Shown one piece after another: positions 34,901-44,631 of a DNA stretch of 64,000 bases. Source of the DNA: Thermaceae bacterium. GTDB lineage: Bacteria > Deinococcota > Deinococci > Deinococcales > Thermaceae. The stretch is from assembly GCA_015478585.1 (NCBI GenBank), contig JADMIM010000009.1, positions 1-64,000 of the forward strand, read 5' to 3'. Position numbers and translations under genes: made by a program. The notes beneath the pieces are model-generated. The model ran no database searches, was not told where the DNA came from, and worked only from the letters and a program-made list of their open reading frames with translations. Every line of letters begins with the position of its first letter. The first letter of the stretch is position 1.

Positions 34901-35109
34901 AAACCATTGCACGGGAAGTTGCCCAAACCGTGCGGGCCAACGCCACCATAGACTGGACGGTGCGCGAACAAGTACGCGCCAACCTGCGCCGATTGGTCAA
35001 GCGGGTGCTGCGCAAGTACGGCTATCCACCCGATAAACAAGAAAAGGCTGTTTTGACTGTAATTGCCCAAGCTGAGCAACTGGCCCTGAGTAGTGTAGAA
35101 GCATCATAA
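31999..35109 (+). CDS. hsdR: Type I restriction-modification system, restriction/translocase subunit
   Basis: 1036 residues. The PD-(D/E)xK nuclease is near residues 140-160 ([20 protein letters not shown]). The SF2 motor has Walker A GSGKS near 302, DEAH near 406 ([11 protein letters not shown]), and motif VI in the region [11 protein letters not shown]. With HsdM and HsdS it translocates DNA and cuts far from the unmodified target. All key motifs are intact. The gene ends 27 bases from the convergent dnrT-like gene. Confidence 0.96.
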   Translation: MSAFNENTVEQATLEWLRSMGCEYQFGPNIAPEEPKSERTSYREVLLLGRLRDALVRLNPGVPQAALDEAVRKISTPEHPGLMQNNRAFHKMLTDGLEVETLEGGQMLGRRVQLVDYANPDHNNWLAVNQFTIQEGQIERRPDVLVFLNGIPVAIFELKNLKDEKATVKKAFDQLQTYALQIPRLFVYNVLQVISDGIEAKLGCLGAEFERFVPWKTVTGKEVLLESLETLTKGVFDKGRLLQLIRHFVTFEDDSKKITKKVAAYHQFHAVQKAVESVKAASLEGSEEGKKGRGGVIWHTQGSGKSLTMTFFAGKLVLEPALSNPTIVVITDRNDLDDQLFDTFSFSAGLLRQKPVQAESRRQLWELLEVQSGGVVFTTIQKFLPEERGDKFPTLSKRRNIVVLVDEAHRTQYGFDAKVDELGRTVYGFARNLRDALPNATYVGFTGTPIAFGDERNTRAVFGDYIDIYDIERAIQDNATKPIYYESRLAKLSLEESEKPKLDEQFEEVTEDEETESREKLKSKWAQLEALVGTPKRLGQIADDLIQHLEKRQTVLKGKGMVVCMSRRICVDLYDALIERRPQWHDPADDKGFLKVVMTGSANDPTHWQSHIRSKARNKEIAKRFRDPDSGFKLVIVRDMWLTGFDVPSLHTMYLDKPMKGHNLMQAIARVNRVFSNKPGGLVVDYIGIANSLKEALAIYTQSGGRGEPVLDQDLALRVFEDKFSVCRGIFHGFDYSDFLEGTPSEKLAILRGGQDFVLGLNNGRERFLGAATQLSQAFALIAATNEGAKAQDEVVFFLTVKAALAKPEEGQRQQIKADLGAAIQQLIDKAIAPTGVIDIFEAAGLQKPDISILSEAFLAEIREMPQRNLAVEMLQRLLNDEIKLKSKKNLVESKAFSEKLLAALNKYQNRAIETAQVIEELIALAREMRESRNRGEKLGLSDEEVAFYDALEVNDSAVQVMGDEALKTIAREVAQTVRANATIDWTVREQVRANLRRLVKRVLRKYGYPPDKQEKAVLTVIAQAEQLALSSVEAS

Positions 35110-35136
35110 AACTGTTGCCAAGTTACCAATCTAGAG

Positions 35137-35817
35137 TTACTCCTCGGCAATCTGCTGCAAGGCTTCGGCCTCTACCACCCACACCCGCCGCTCTTTCATC
35201 TCAATCAAGCCCTGGCGGAAAAACTGCCCCAGTTTGCGGCTCACCGGCTCGGGTACAGTTCCCAAAATAGCCGCGAGTTCGGGGTTGGTAGGCAAGCGAA
35301 AGCCCCCTCCCTCTATTGCAGAGCGCTGCAACAGATACTCTGCCAGCCGTGCCCCCACTTCGTGGAACACCAGCCGATCTAGCAGGTGTACCAACTGCCC
35401 CTGCCGTTTAGCCAGGTAGCGAATCAGGGCTCGAGCCACTGGCGGACGGGTATCTACCAGGTGATAAAAAGCGTCCTTGGGGATAGCCAGTACTAGGCTG
35501 TCTTCCAGGGCCTCCGCCGAGGCCGGGTAGCGCGGCTTCTCGAGGAAGATCGCCACTGCTGCTACTAGCTTGTAGGGTTCCTCGAGGTGCAGCACCACTT
35601 GGCGCAAACCTTTGGAATCGGGGCGATAAACCTTGACCAGGCCCGAAGCCACCACGTACAAGCACTGCACCAAGTCGCCTTGCAGAAAGAGGGTCTGGCC
35701 CTTGCCTAGCGTGTGCGGGCGAGCTTGCAGGGCCAGGGCCTCGAGGTCGGCCTGGCCCAACTCCTCGAAAAGCGGGCTGCGCTGGAGAACCTCGATACTG
35801 AGCATAGCCCCACTCAT
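35137..35817 (-). CDS. dnrT: CRP/FNR family activator, DnrT-like
   Basis: 226 residues. The cyclic-nucleotide-binding-type barrel (LFLQGDLVQCLYVVASGLVKVYRPDSKGLRQVVLHL) is followed by a long helix and the HTH LPTNPELAAILGTVPEPVSRKLGQFFRQGLIEM. There is no N-terminal Cys cluster, so it is not an oxygen-sensing Fe-S FNR. ATG 35817 overlaps the upstream regulator gene (ATGA), and the longer in-frame version is discounted. In Thermus thermophilus the dnrS-dnrT pair beside nar activates nitrate respiration genes, and the same arrangement is seen here. Symbol by synteny. Confidence 0.82.
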   Translation of the reverse strand: MSGAMLSIEVLQRSPLFEELGQADLEALALQARPHTLGKGQTLFLQGDLVQCLYVVASGLVKVYRPDSKGLRQVVLHLEEPYKLVAAVAIFLEKPRYPASAEALEDSLVLAIPKDAFYHLVDTRPPVARALIRYLAKRQGQLVHLLDRLVFHEVGARLAEYLLQRSAIEGGGFRLPTNPELAAILGTVPEPVSRKLGQFFRQGLIEMKERRVWVVEAEALQQIAEE

Positions 35818-37775
35818 GCACCAACCTGTACCATCTGCGCGAACTGGCTCGAGACCGGCAGACCTTCGCGCTGCATCCGCATCTGGTACTGAGCGAAGAG
35901 ATCCCTTGCCTCGAGGTCGTGTCCCGAGTGCAGCAGCATCTGGATCAGCTCGCCGTAGGCTTCCTCGCGCCAAGGGTCGAGGGTCAGGATGCGGCGGTAG
36001 ACTTCCTGGGCTTCGCGCAGCAGGTTCAGGCTCTGAGTGATCTCAGCCATACGAAACAAAGTCCCCACTGCCCGCTCACGCAGGTAAGAACGCTCGAGTT
36101 CGGCCCAGTCGGCATAGGGTTGGTCAGCCAGAAACTCGCCTTTGTACAGACTCAGGGCTTGGCGGTAGGCCTCGAGGGCCGCCAGACCGTCCAGCCTATC
36201 GCCGTGGTGAAGCAGTTCTTCAAACCGCTCCACATCGAGAAAGTAAGGGATCTGGGGGGCAAAACGGTAGCCCTCACCCTCACGCAGGATGACTTGCGGC
36301 TTGGTGGGGTCGGGCTCCAGGGCCTGGCGCAAAGCGTGCATCAACACGTGCAAACGGCTTCCAGTCTGGGCAAGGTCTTGCTCGGGCCACAGCCGTTCGC
36401 AGAGTTCTTCTCTCGACAAAACTTGCCCCCGGTGGGCAATTAGCAGTTTGAGCAGGGTCAGACTCTGGCGGCGACCAAAGGCTTTGGCGGTCAGAAGCTC
36501 ACCCCCTCGCCGTACTTGTAGGCCGCCGAAAGTGTATATCCCGAGTACCGGAACCTCTTTACTGAGCTGTTGGCGGTTGGGCCAGAGGGCTTCGGCACCC
36601 AGACGCTCGAGCCACAAGATAGCGGCTACGGCCTGGCTGGGTGGCTGGGGCAAGCGGGCAAAGTAGAACTGCTGCACCCCCACCACATTCCCTGTAGACC
36701 ATAGGGGTAAGCAGTAGTGGGGTCGTCCCCCCTCGGTGAAGGGGCAAGGCTCCAATCCAGTCTTAACCCCGTGCACCTTGCCCTGCCAGACCAGGCACTG
36801 CTCGACAAACCGGCACTGTGGCACCTCTCCGCGTCCTTGGGTTAGGGTGCGTCCATCGCGCAGAACCAACCGCACACATGAAGCCCCGCTCATAGCCACG
36901 GTCTGAGCCAAAAGCATCTCGAGACCCTCAGCTTCAGCCCCTCGGTGCAAGCTAGAGGTGATGCTCAGCAGACCTTTTTCCCCCAGGCGGGTTAAAACCG
37001 TATATAGCGACGAAGCCAGCATGGGGCCAATCAGGGCTAACTGCTCGAGCAGGGCTTGGTCGTCTATGTTGGGGTCACGGCTCGCCAGGTTGAGCACCCC
37101 AATTAGCCCCTGAGGCAACTCCAACGGGTAACAAATATAGGTTTTGTAGCCCAGCCGTTTGACTTTCTGGCGCAGATAACGCGGGTCGGACTCGAGGTCG
37201 TGGGTCACCAGCGCTCGCTGTTCCAATGCCACCACCCCTGGATACCCCTGGCCCCAAGCAAACCACGGCTGCTCCATGAAAGCTTCGCGGTGTGCCCCGT
37301 CATAGCCGGTGAGCAGTAAATAGTGCTCCTGCGGGTCGGCCAAAAAAAGTTCGGCGGCTTCTACTCCCAGGCTTTTGCGCAGAGTGGACACAAACACCTG
37401 CACGGTCTGGAAGAAGCGGCTGGGTTCGGTGGTCAGCTTGCGCGTGGCCCACGACAAGGAGGCCAGCATTTCGCTGGAGTCCGACAGTTTTTCGGATTTG
37501 AGCTCGATGTGGAGGGTTTCACCGGCGTAAGCCTGGCAGGTCAGGCGCTTGCCTCCACGAGCAAGCGCAGTACTGGCTTGGTACGCACCGTAGCGAATCT
37601 CTCGCTGCACCGGGCAGCAAACACAAAGGGGGCGACCAAAGCTGTCGCTTCCAGCAACCACCTCAGCGCAAGTTTGACCCAGCACCGCCTCGGCAGGGCG
37701 CTGAAAAAACTGAACTGCCCCCAGGCTCCAGGCACTAATCCGGCCCTCTTTGTCGAGTTGCCAACACACCTTCAT
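35814..37775 (-). CDS. dnrS: PAS/GAF-BTAD transcriptional regulator, DnrS-like
   Basis: 653 residues. A PAS-like N-terminus with a cysteine cluster (RPLCVCCPVQREI) is followed by a GAF domain (HYLLLTGYDGAHREAF... ICYPLELPQGLIGVLNLA). A second cysteine-rich module contains QCRFVEQC, EPCPF and HYCLPLW, then come a winged helix (TFGGLQVRRGGELLTAKAFGRRQSLTLLKLLIAHRGQVLSREELCERLW) and a bacterial transcriptional activator domain. The cysteines could hold an Fe-S cluster or haem sensing oxygen or NO. ATG 37775 is preferred to an upstream in-frame start because of domain limits. TTATCT on the minus strand at 37796-37791 is a possible -10. Confidence 0.78.
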   Translation of the reverse strand: MKVCWQLDKEGRISAWSLGAVQFFQRPAEAVLGQTCAEVVAGSDSFGRPLCVCCPVQREIRYGAYQASTALARGGKRLTCQAYAGETLHIELKSEKLSDSSEMLASLSWATRKLTTEPSRFFQTVQVFVSTLRKSLGVEAAELFLADPQEHYLLLTGYDGAHREAFMEQPWFAWGQGYPGVVALEQRALVTHDLESDPRYLRQKVKRLGYKTYICYPLELPQGLIGVLNLASRDPNIDDQALLEQLALIGPMLASSLYTVLTRLGEKGLLSITSSLHRGAEAEGLEMLLAQTVAMSGASCVRLVLRDGRTLTQGRGEVPQCRFVEQCLVWQGKVHGVKTGLEPCPFTEGGRPHYCLPLWSTGNVVGVQQFYFARLPQPPSQAVAAILWLERLGAEALWPNRQQLSKEVPVLGIYTFGGLQVRRGGELLTAKAFGRRQSLTLLKLLIAHRGQVLSREELCERLWPEQDLAQTGSRLHVLMHALRQALEPDPTKPQVILREGEGYRFAPQIPYFLDVERFEELLHHGDRLDGLAALEAYRQALSLYKGEFLADQPYADWAELERSYLRERAVGTLFRMAEITQSLNLLREAQEVYRRILTLDPWREEAYGELIQMLLHSGHDLEARDLFAQYQMRMQREGLPVSSQFAQMVQVGA

Positions 37776-37863
37776 GGGTAGCTCGAGTCTAGATAACACC
37801 AGTGGGTCTTTTGTCCCGACCGTGTAAGTGGGCGATAAGAGTTCGGGAGGAGGCTGAGGAGGT
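37776..37863. promoter_or_regulatory. Divergent control region of dnrST-like and nar operons
   Basis: Eighty-eight bases separate the dnrS-like start from the small ORF that heads the nar operon. TTATCT on the minus strand could serve dnrS, and GATAAG near 37834 could serve nar. GTGGGTC and a nearby GTCCCGAC look like imperfect inverted halves. I find no TGA-N6-TCA type FNR box here, so how DnrST would act is not visible. Confidence 0.4.
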
Positions 37864-38067
37864 ATGGCACACCATGTTACTCCCAGAAACCTTCCCACTG
37901 CCCAGGGACCGGTGTATCTGGTGCTGTTATGGCCCGACCAAGCTGGGCTGTGGAAGGGCCGGATCAAGGATGCCAGAACCGGCGCAGAAACCCCCTTCGA
38001 GCAGCTCGAGGAGCTACTGCACTGGCTGGAAACTCACAAATACAGCGAAACCAGGAGGTCGGTGTGA
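37864..38067 (+). CDS. Small protein of unknown function heading the nar operon
   Basis: 67 residues. YLVLLWPDQAGLWKGRIKDARTGAETPFEQLEELLHWLE looks like a compact alpha/beta protein, with a W-G-X-V/I strand, a charged turn and a terminal amphipathic helix. GGGAGGAGG lies about ten bases upstream, and GAGGAGG abuts the ATG. Its stop overlaps the GTG of narC (GTGA), which argues for a real, translated, coupled gene. I do not recognise a function. Confidence 0.6.
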   Translation: MAHHVTPRNLPTAQGPVYLVLLWPDQAGLWKGRIKDARTGAETPFEQLEELLHWLETHKYSETRRSV

Positions 38068-38864
38068 AGCTAATCGGGATCAGCCTAGTGGCCGTTGGCC
38101 TGCTCGGGGTGGCCTGGGCACAAGACGGTCAAGCCCTATACCAGCAAAACTGCTCAGGCTGCCATGGTCCCAACGCCCAGGGTGTGCCAGGAGCTTTCCC
38201 GCCTCTGGCGGGCAACCCCAAGGTACAAGACCAAGCCCACGTGCTGCAGGTAATCAAACAGGGCCTGAGCGGGCCGCTGGAGGTAGGTGGTCAGAAGTTC
38301 AACGGGGTGATGCCCCCCCTACCTCAGGTCTCTGAAGCCGATGCCAAGGCGATTGCCAGCTATTTGAAAGGGCTGGGCAACACTCAGGGAGCCTCTACCA
38401 CTCCACCTCCGGCAGTGCCCGCACCCCAGGTCAATCCGGCCCTGGCTGCCGAGGGCCGGGCGCTGTTCTTGGGCCAGCAGCGTCTGGCTAATGGGGGCTC
38501 GCCCTGTATGGCCTGCCACACCGCCGGAAACAGTCTGATGGGGGGTGGCAGCCTGGGCAAAAACCTCACCGACTTGTATACCCGCTTGGGCACAGCCGGG
38601 ATTCAGGGCGTGCTGGGCAACATCGCCTTTCCGGTGATGCGCGAAGCCTACAAAGATAAGGCCCTTACCCCTCAGGAAATCTTGGCGCTCACGGCGTACT
38701 TCGCTGAGGTTGCCAAAGAGCCCACTCGACCAACCGGGATGGACAGCGGGCGGCTTTTTTATGCCGGAGCCTTGGGAGGCTTGATCTTGTTCGGGGTGAT
38801 GTATCTGTTCTGGAGCAACCGCCGGGTGGGTCTGGCTGAACGTCTTCGCAGGAGGAACTCATGA
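38064..38864 (+). CDS. narC: Membrane-anchored dihaem cytochrome c of nitrate reductase
   Basis: 266 residues. A signal peptide ([19 protein letters not shown]) is followed by haem site CSGCH in a typical cytochrome c domain with [10 protein letters not shown], a Pro/Ala linker, second haem site CMACH, and a C-terminal membrane anchor ([19 protein letters not shown]) ending in RRRNS. Thermus NarC is a periplasmic dihaem cytochrome that takes electrons for the Nar complex. GTG 38064 follows AGGAGGT. It overlaps narG by four bases. Confidence 0.92.
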   Translation: MKLIGISLVAVGLLGVAWAQDGQALYQQNCSGCHGPNAQGVPGAFPPLAGNPKVQDQAHVLQVIKQGLSGPLEVGGQKFNGVMPPLPQVSEADAKAIASYLKGLGNTQGASTTPPPAVPAPQVNPALAAEGRALFLGQQRLANGGSPCMACHTAGNSLMGGGSLGKNLTDLYTRLGTAGIQGVLGNIAFPVMREAYKDKALTPQEILALTAYFAEVAKEPTRPTGMDSGRLFYAGALGGLILFGVMYLFWSNRRVGLAERLRRRNS

Positions 38865-41800
38865 GCAATTGGATCAAGGAACTCGAGGCCCCCAACGAGC
38901 GCAAGTGGGAGGAGTTTTACCGCAACCGCTTTCAGCACGACAAGCGCGTACGCACCACCCACGGGGTAAACTGCACCGGCAGTTGTAGCTGGGAGGTATT
39001 CGTCAAGGACGGGGTCGTGACCTGGGAGCTTCAGGCTACCGATTATCCCGCCATAGACCCCAACCTGCCGGATATCACCCCCAGGGGCTGCCAGCGCGGG
39101 GCCAGCTTCTCCTGGTATTTGTATAGCCCCATCCGGGTCAAGTATCCCTACGTGCGTGGGGCCTTGCTTGACCTCTGGCGCACAGCCAGGGAACAGCATG
39201 CCGATCCGGTGGAAGCCTGGCGTAGCCTGGTGAATGACCCCGAAAAGCGCAGGCGCTGGCAACAGGCCAGGGGCAAGGGTGGCTTCCGCCGCTTCTCCTG
39301 GGATGAAGCCCTCGAGATCATCGCCGCCTCGCTGGTTCACACCATTCAGCAGCACGGCCCTGACCGGGTGATTGGCTTTAGCCCGATTCCAGCCATGTCG
39401 CAAGTCTCCTATGCCGCGGGTTCGCGCTTCCTGAGCCTGCTGGGAGGCGTTCCGATGAGCTTTTACGACTGGTATTGCGACCTACCCCCGGCTTCCCCAG
39501 AAATCTGGGGCGAGCAGACCGACGTACACGAGGGAGCAGACTGGTTCAACGCCCGGTTTATCGCGGTGGTGGGCTCCAACTTGAACATGACCCGCACCCC
39601 CGATGTCCACTACATCGCCGAGGGGCGCTACGCCGGAACCAAGCTCACGGTATTCTCGCCGGACTTCAGCCAAGTCGCCAAGTATGCCGACTGGTGGTTG
39701 CCCATTAATCCTGGACAGGACGGGGCTTTCTGGATGGCGGTGAACCACGTCATCCTCAAAGAATTCTACGTGCTGCGCCAGGTGCCTTACTTCAGCGAGT
39801 ATCTCCAGCGCTATACCGACAGTCCAATTCTGGTGGAGGTGGAGCATGGCAGGCCAGGGCAGTACCTAAGAGCCAACCAACTCACCGACTATGCCAGCGA
39901 GGAAAACGGCGACTGGAAACTGCTGGTCTGGAACGAAGCAAGCCACTCGCCCAAGATGCCCGGTGGAACCATTGGCTTCCGCTGGCAAAGCGAGAAAGGT
40001 AAGTGGAACTTAGAACCCAAGGATGGCAAAACCGGCGAAGCCATCAAGCCACTGCTGAGCTTCCGCGATGGCTCGGATGGGGTAGAACTGCTCGAGTTCG
40101 ACGATTTTTCCACCGATACCAAAACCAGGCGTGGGGTTCCCATCAAAAAAATCACCACCAAGGATGGGCGGCAAATTCAGGTGACCACCGTATTTGACCT
40201 GCTGATGGCCCAGTTTGGCGTGGATCGCGGTCTGGGCGGGGATTATCCCAAAAGTTACGACGAGGACGGAGCCTATACCCCGGCCTGGCAGGAGCAGTAC
40301 ACCGGCATCCACCGCGAGACCCTGATCCGCTACGCCAGGGAATGGGCCGAAAACGGCGAGAAGACCCAGGGCAAAAACCTGATTATCATCGGGGCCGGAG
40401 CCAACCACTGGTATCACAACAACCTGCTCTACCGCGCGGGCATTGTGGCGCTGATGCTCACCGGGGCGGTGGGGGTGAACGGCGGCGGGTTGGGCCACTA
40501 TGTAGGACAGGAAAAACTCGCCAACCAAGCCAGTTGGGGGGCTATCGCCTTTGCCGGAGACTGGGGTATACCTTCGCGCCAGCAAAACACCCCTAGCTTC
40601 CACTACGTCCACTCCGACCAATGGCGCTACGAACGGGGCTACAAGGATTACGACCCCACAGTGGGCAACCGTAGCGACCACACCATAGACCACCAGGCCC
40701 GCGCCGTGCGCAAAGGCTGGCTGCCCTTCTTCCCGCAGTTCAACCAGAGTTCGCTCGAGGTGGCCCGCCAGGCTCAGGCCGCCGGGGCTACCAGCGAAGC
40801 AGAGATCGTGCAGTACGTGGTCAAGCAGCTCAAAGAAGGCAAGCTCGAGTTCGCCATTGACGACCCGGATGCAAGTACCAACTGGCCCAGGGTGTGGTTT
40901 ATCTGGCGCGGCAACGCGATTGGCACCAGCGCCAAGGGGCATGAGTATTTCCTCAAACACTACCTGGGTACCCACACCAACAGCGTTGCCCAGGAACAGG
41001 CCAATGGGCACGTCTGGGAGGTCAAGTATCGCCCAGAAGCTCCGCAAGGCAAGCTGGACTTGGTGGTTGACCTCAACTTTCGCATGGATACCAGCGCGCT
41101 ATATTCCGACATCGTGCTGCCTGCGGCGACCTGGTACGAAAAGCCCGATCTCAACACCACCGACCTGCACACCTACATCAACCCCATGCAGGCCGCGGTT
41201 CCCCCCCTATGGGAATCCAAGAGTGACTGGGATATTTATAAAGCCGTCGCGCAAAAGTTCTCCGACCTAGCCAAGGTGCATCTGACCGAGCCGCTCAAGG
41301 ATGTCGTGATGATTCCTCTACAGCACGACACCGTGGACGAACTGGCCCAACCCCTCGACCGAGACTGGAAAAAGGGGCAGGTCGAGGCCATCCCTGGCAA
41401 AACTATGCCCAAGTTTCGCGTGGTCGAGCGGCAGTATCCACTGCTCTACGAAAAGATGGTCTCGTTGGGCGAGACCCTGGAGAAAAATGGGGTGGGGATG
41501 CACGGCATGAGCATCCCGGTGGCAGATTTCTACAACGACCTGCGCCAGCGCCAGGGACGCAAGCTCAATGGAACCACCTATCCCAGCCTCGAGGAAGCCC
41601 AGCAGGTAGCTGAGGCCATTCTCTACCTGGATCCGGTTTCCAATGGCGAACTGGCCTACCGGGCTTTCAAAGATGAAGAGAAAAAAACTGGGGTCAAGCT
41701 GACCGACCTAGCCGAGTCCCTGCGCGACGTGCGCATGAGCTTCTCGGACATCGTGGCCCAGCCCCGCCGACAGCTCACCACCCCAACCTGGAGCGCCAAC

Positions 41801-42451
41801 ATCAACCAGGGCCGGGCCTACAGCCCCTTCACCCTCAACGTCGAGCGGCTGATTCCCTGGCGCACCCTGAGTGGGCGGCAGCACTTCTATCTCGACCACC
41901 CAGGTTATCTGGCCTGGGGTGAGCACCTGCCCACCTACAAGCCGCGCCCCGACCACAGCATGTTGCTCGAGACCCAAGTCACCCAGGCCGAGGCTCAGGG
42001 CAAACTGCTCAACTACATCACCCCTCACGGTAAATGGAGCATCCACACCACCTATTCCGATAACCACCGCATGATGACCCTTTCACGGGGTGGTTATCCC
42101 ATCTGGCTCAACGAAAAAGATGCCCAGGACATGGGTATCAGCGACAACGACTGGGTAGAACTCTTCAACGATAACGGGGTCTTCGTCCAGCGCTGCATCG
42201 TCTCGGCCCGCATCCCGCGCGGTACGGTCTTTGTCTACCACGCCACCGAACGCACAGTTTCAGTGCCCAAATCGCCTTTGCGTGGAAAACGAGCAGGCAT
42301 GAACAACTCCATGACCAGGGCTCGTCTCAAACCGGTGCTGATGAGCGGCGGCTACGCCCAGTTCACTTACGCCTTCAACTACTGGGGGCCAGTGGGCGTA
42401 AACCGTGACACCTTCGTCTATGTCCGGCGGATCGAGGAGCCCCAGTGGTAG
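38861..42451 (+). CDS. narG: Respiratory nitrate reductase alpha subunit (Mo-bisMGD)
   Basis: 1196 residues. The FS0 cluster ligands His34, Cys38, Cys42 and Cys77 have the same spacing as E. coli NarG (His50, Cys54, Cys58, Cys93). The Mo-ligand Asp is D221 in [27 protein letters not shown]. The dinucleotide-binding regions and the C-terminal [25 protein letters not shown] are intact. It reduces nitrate to nitrite with electrons from NarH. No twin-arginine motif is seen at the N-terminus, in line with a cytoplasm-facing enzyme. Confidence 0.97.
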   Translation: MSNWIKELEAPNERKWEEFYRNRFQHDKRVRTTHGVNCTGSCSWEVFVKDGVVTWELQATDYPAIDPNLPDITPRGCQRGASFSWYLYSPIRVKYPYVRGALLDLWRTAREQHADPVEAWRSLVNDPEKRRRWQQARGKGGFRRFSWDEALEIIAASLVHTIQQHGPDRVIGFSPIPAMSQVSYAAGSRFLSLLGGVPMSFYDWYCDLPPASPEIWGEQTDVHEGADWFNARFIAVVGSNLNMTRTPDVHYIAEGRYAGTKLTVFSPDFSQVAKYADWWLPINPGQDGAFWMAVNHVILKEFYVLRQVPYFSEYLQRYTDSPILVEVEHGRPGQYLRANQLTDYASEENGDWKLLVWNEASHSPKMPGGTIGFRWQSEKGKWNLEPKDGKTGEAIKPLLSFRDGSDGVELLEFDDFSTDTKTRRGVPIKKITTKDGRQIQVTTVFDLLMAQFGVDRGLGGDYPKSYDEDGAYTPAWQEQYTGIHRETLIRYAREWAENGEKTQGKNLIIIGAGANHWYHNNLLYRAGIVALMLTGAVGVNGGGLGHYVGQEKLANQASWGAIAFAGDWGIPSRQQNTPSFHYVHSDQWRYERGYKDYDPTVGNRSDHTIDHQARAVRKGWLPFFPQFNQSSLEVARQAQAAGATSEAEIVQYVVKQLKEGKLEFAIDDPDASTNWPRVWFIWRGNAIGTSAKGHEYFLKHYLGTHTNSVAQEQANGHVWEVKYRPEAPQGKLDLVVDLNFRMDTSALYSDIVLPAATWYEKPDLNTTDLHTYINPMQAAVPPLWESKSDWDIYKAVAQKFSDLAKVHLTEPLKDVVMIPLQHDTVDELAQPLDRDWKKGQVEAIPGKTMPKFRVVERQYPLLYEKMVSLGETLEKNGVGMHGMSIPVADFYNDLRQRQGRKLNGTTYPSLEEAQQVAEAILYLDPVSNGELAYRAFKDEEKKTGVKLTDLAESLRDVRMSFSDIVAQPRRQLTTPTWSANINQGRAYSPFTLNVERLIPWRTLSGRQHFYLDHPGYLAWGEHLPTYKPRPDHSMLLETQVTQAEAQGKLLNYITPHGKWSIHTTYSDNHRMMTLSRGGYPIWLNEKDAQDMGISDNDWVELFNDNGVFVQRCIVSARIPRGTVFVYHATERTVSVPKSPLRGKRAGMNNSMTRARLKPVLMSGGYAQFTYAFNYWGPVGVNRDTFVYVRRIEEPQW

Positions 42452-42486
42452 CAGATGCCAGAGGGCCGAACGTAGAGAGGTTCTTT

Positions 42487-42538
42487 TGCTCTCAGCCTTC
42501 TGCTCTCAGCCTTCTGCTCTCAGCCTTCTGCTTTCAGC
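42487..42538. repeat. 14-bp tandem repeat in the narG-narH gap
   Basis: TGCTCTCAGCCTTC occurs three times in direct succession (42487, 42501, 42515), followed by a partial fourth copy, TGCTTTCAGC (42529-42538). The nar genes otherwise overlap or nearly touch, so a 99-base gap with a simple repeat is out of character. The repeat ends shortly before the AAGGAG of narH. Confidence 0.9.
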
Positions 42539-42550
42539 AAGGAGATTGCC

Positions 42551-44059
42551 ATGAATGTTCGCGCACACGTTTCAATGATGTTCCACCTCGATAAATGCAT
42601 TGGCTGCCACACCTGCTCGGTAGCCTGTAAGAACCTCTGGACCGATCGCAAAGGCACCGAGTACATGTGGTGGAACAACGTGGAGACCCGCCCCGGCACT
42701 GGCTACCCTACAGGCTGGGAAGATCAGGAGCGTTTTCGGGGGGGGTGGGTAAAGAAGAACGAGCACGTCGAACTCAAACTGCACTCCAGGGCCAGGGGGT
42801 TGGGCAATCTGTTCTTCAACCCGGCGCTGCCAGAGATTGACGACTATTACGAACCCTTCACCTTTCGCTACCAGGACTTGTTCAATGCGCCCGAGGGCAA
42901 CGACCAACCCACCGCTCGTCCGGTTTCGATGATTACCGGCGAACCCCTCAATATCGCGGCGGGGCCGAACTGGGACGACGACTTGGGGGGTTCCAAGCTC
43001 TACGCCCAAAACGACCCTAACTGGGAGGGGGTGGCCCCGGAAATCCAAGCTCAGATGGCTGAAATCGAGCGGGTGGCCTTCAACTACATGCCCCGCATCT
43101 GTAACCACTGCCTCAACCCAGCCTGTGTGGCGGCCTGCCCCAGTGGAGCTATCTACAAACGTGCCGAAGACGGGGTGGTGCTGGTTAATGAGAACAAGTG
43201 CAAGGGCTGGCGGATGTGCGTGGCGGCCTGCCCTTACAAAAAGGTCTACTACAACTGGGCCACCGGAAAAAGTGAAAAGTGCATCTTATGCTTCCCCCGC
43301 CTCGAGACCGGGCAGGCTCCGGCCTGCTTCCACTCCTGCGTGGGCCGTATTCGCTACTTGGGGGTAGTGCTCTACGATGCTGACAAGATTCCTACTGCGG
43401 CAGCCGTAGACGATAAAGATCTGGTAGCAGCACAACTGGACACCATCCTCAACCCCTTCGACCCCGAGGTCATCGCAGCCGCCAAGGCCAATGGGCTAGG
43501 AGACGACTGGATCAAGTCGGCACAGGAATCTCCGGTCTACAAGTTCGTCAAAGTCTGGAAGTTGGCGGTTCCACTGCACCCCGAGTACCGCACCATGGCG
43601 ATGTTGTTTTATATTCCCCCGCTCTCGCCCATTGTCAGCACCATCGAGGAGGGGTTGGTCAAGCTCGATCTGGCCCCCCAGAAACTGGATTTCGAGTTGT
43701 TTGATCACCTCGAGAAAGCCCGCCTGCCGCTGCAATACCTGGCTAACTTGTTTGCTGCTGGAAACCTCGAGGTCATCAAGCCCATCCTGCGCAAACTGCT
43801 GGCAGTGCGCATCTACAAGCGCCGTCAGAGCGTGGATGGAAGCATGGACGAGGCCACTTTGAAGCTGGTAGAAGCCGCAGGTACTACCCCCGAGGAAATC
43901 GAGGCCATTTACCAACTGACCACCAAACCTACCCTGGCCCAGCGCTTCGTGGTACCTCCGTATCACCGCGAGATGGCGACTGAGGTCTGGAGCGACCCCC
44001 TGACCCACAAAGGCGAGACCGGGGTGGGCTTCATCGAACTGCCCGTGAGGGGGGACTAG
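42551..44059 (+). CDS. narH: Respiratory nitrate reductase beta subunit (Fe-S)
   Basis: 502 residues. The first cluster is HLDKCIGCHTCSVACKNLW, and the central groups are ICNHCLNPACVAACPSGAIYKR and CKGWRMCVAACPYKKVYYN. In the latter, Trp replaces one Cys, giving the usual [3Fe-4S] centre. CILCFPRLETGQAPACFHSCVGRIRYLG completes four clusters. It carries electrons from NarI/NarC to NarG. AAGGAG precedes the ATG. Confidence 0.97.
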   Translation: MNVRAHVSMMFHLDKCIGCHTCSVACKNLWTDRKGTEYMWWNNVETRPGTGYPTGWEDQERFRGGWVKKNEHVELKLHSRARGLGNLFFNPALPEIDDYYEPFTFRYQDLFNAPEGNDQPTARPVSMITGEPLNIAAGPNWDDDLGGSKLYAQNDPNWEGVAPEIQAQMAEIERVAFNYMPRICNHCLNPACVAACPSGAIYKRAEDGVVLVNENKCKGWRMCVAACPYKKVYYNWATGKSEKCILCFPRLETGQAPACFHSCVGRIRYLGVVLYDADKIPTAAAVDDKDLVAAQLDTILNPFDPEVIAAAKANGLGDDWIKSAQESPVYKFVKVWKLAVPLHPEYRTMAMLFYIPPLSPIVSTIEEGLVKLDLAPQKLDFELFDHLEKARLPLQYLANLFAAGNLEVIKPILRKLLAVRIYKRRQSVDGSMDEATLKLVEAAGTTPEEIEAIYQLTTKPTLAQRFVVPPYHREMATEVWSDPLTHKGETGVGFIELPVRGD

Positions 44060-44061
44060 CC

Positions 44062-44631
44062 GTGAACGAACTGCTGCAAACTCTGGCCCTGGCCTACCAA
44101 TACCCCACCCCTGGCTCTACCAAGGCTTTGTGGGAGCGGCTCGAGGGGTTGCCCCATAGCCAGGCTAAAGCCACCTTTGAAGGTTTCCTGAGAACCTTCT
44201 CCGAACTGACCCTGGCCGAGCGCGAGGAACTTCATACCCGCACCCTGGATCTGGCCCCGCTCACCGCTCCCAATATCGGGTATGCGGTATATGGTGAGGA
44301 TTATCGCCGGGGTCGCTTTATGGCGGCACTGAGCCGTGAGTACGCAGCCCTCGAGGTAGATACGGCTGGGGAAATCCCCGACCATCTGATTCCGGTACTG
44401 CACTATCTGGCGGTGGCTGCCGAGCCCTTGCCCGAACTGCTACAGTTGCTCGAGCCCGCCCTGGGTCAGATTCGCCACACTTTGCAAACCCTCGAGCCCA
44501 AGAATCTCTATTTGAAGCTGCTCGAGGCCACTCAAGAAGCCCTGGCTCCGCTTGCGCAGGCATCTAAGTCTCCCACGGTGCTGGGTTCGCTGGTACAAAA
44601 CCTGCCGTTTTGGAAGGGAGGTAAGGAATGA
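44062..44631 (+). CDS. narJ: Nitrate reductase assembly chaperone
   Basis: 189 residues, all-helical NarJ/TorD type. The sequence (LLQTLALAYQYPTPGSTKALWERLEGL; LDLAPLTAPNIGYAVYGEDYRRGRFMAAL; GEIPDHLIPVLHYLAV) contains the typical PDHL and Y/F-G-E/D signatures. It inserts the Mo cofactor and holds NarGH for membrane docking. It starts with GTG two bases after narH and overlaps narI by four bases. Confidence 0.93.
   Translation: MNELLQTLALAYQYPTPGSTKALWERLEGLPHSQAKATFEGFLRTFSELTLAEREELHTRTLDLAPLTAPNIGYAVYGEDYRRGRFMAALSREYAALEVDTAGEIPDHLIPVLHYLAVAAEPLPELLQLLEPALGQIRHTLQTLEPKNLYLKLLEATQEALAPLAQASKSPTVLGSLVQNLPFWKGGKE

Noticed and set aside
35137-35973. Longer 278-residue CRP-like protein
   Set aside because: The extra N-terminus is Arg/Ala-rich shadow coding of the upstream regulator; ATG 35817 overlaps that stop and fits the domain.
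37776-37863. FNR box before narC
   Set aside because: No TGA-N6-TCA type sequence could be found; the inverted halves seen are too imperfect to call.
42487-42538. CRISPR-like array
   Set aside because: Units are directly adjacent without spacers and only 14 bases long, and no cas gene is present; it is a simple tandem repeat.
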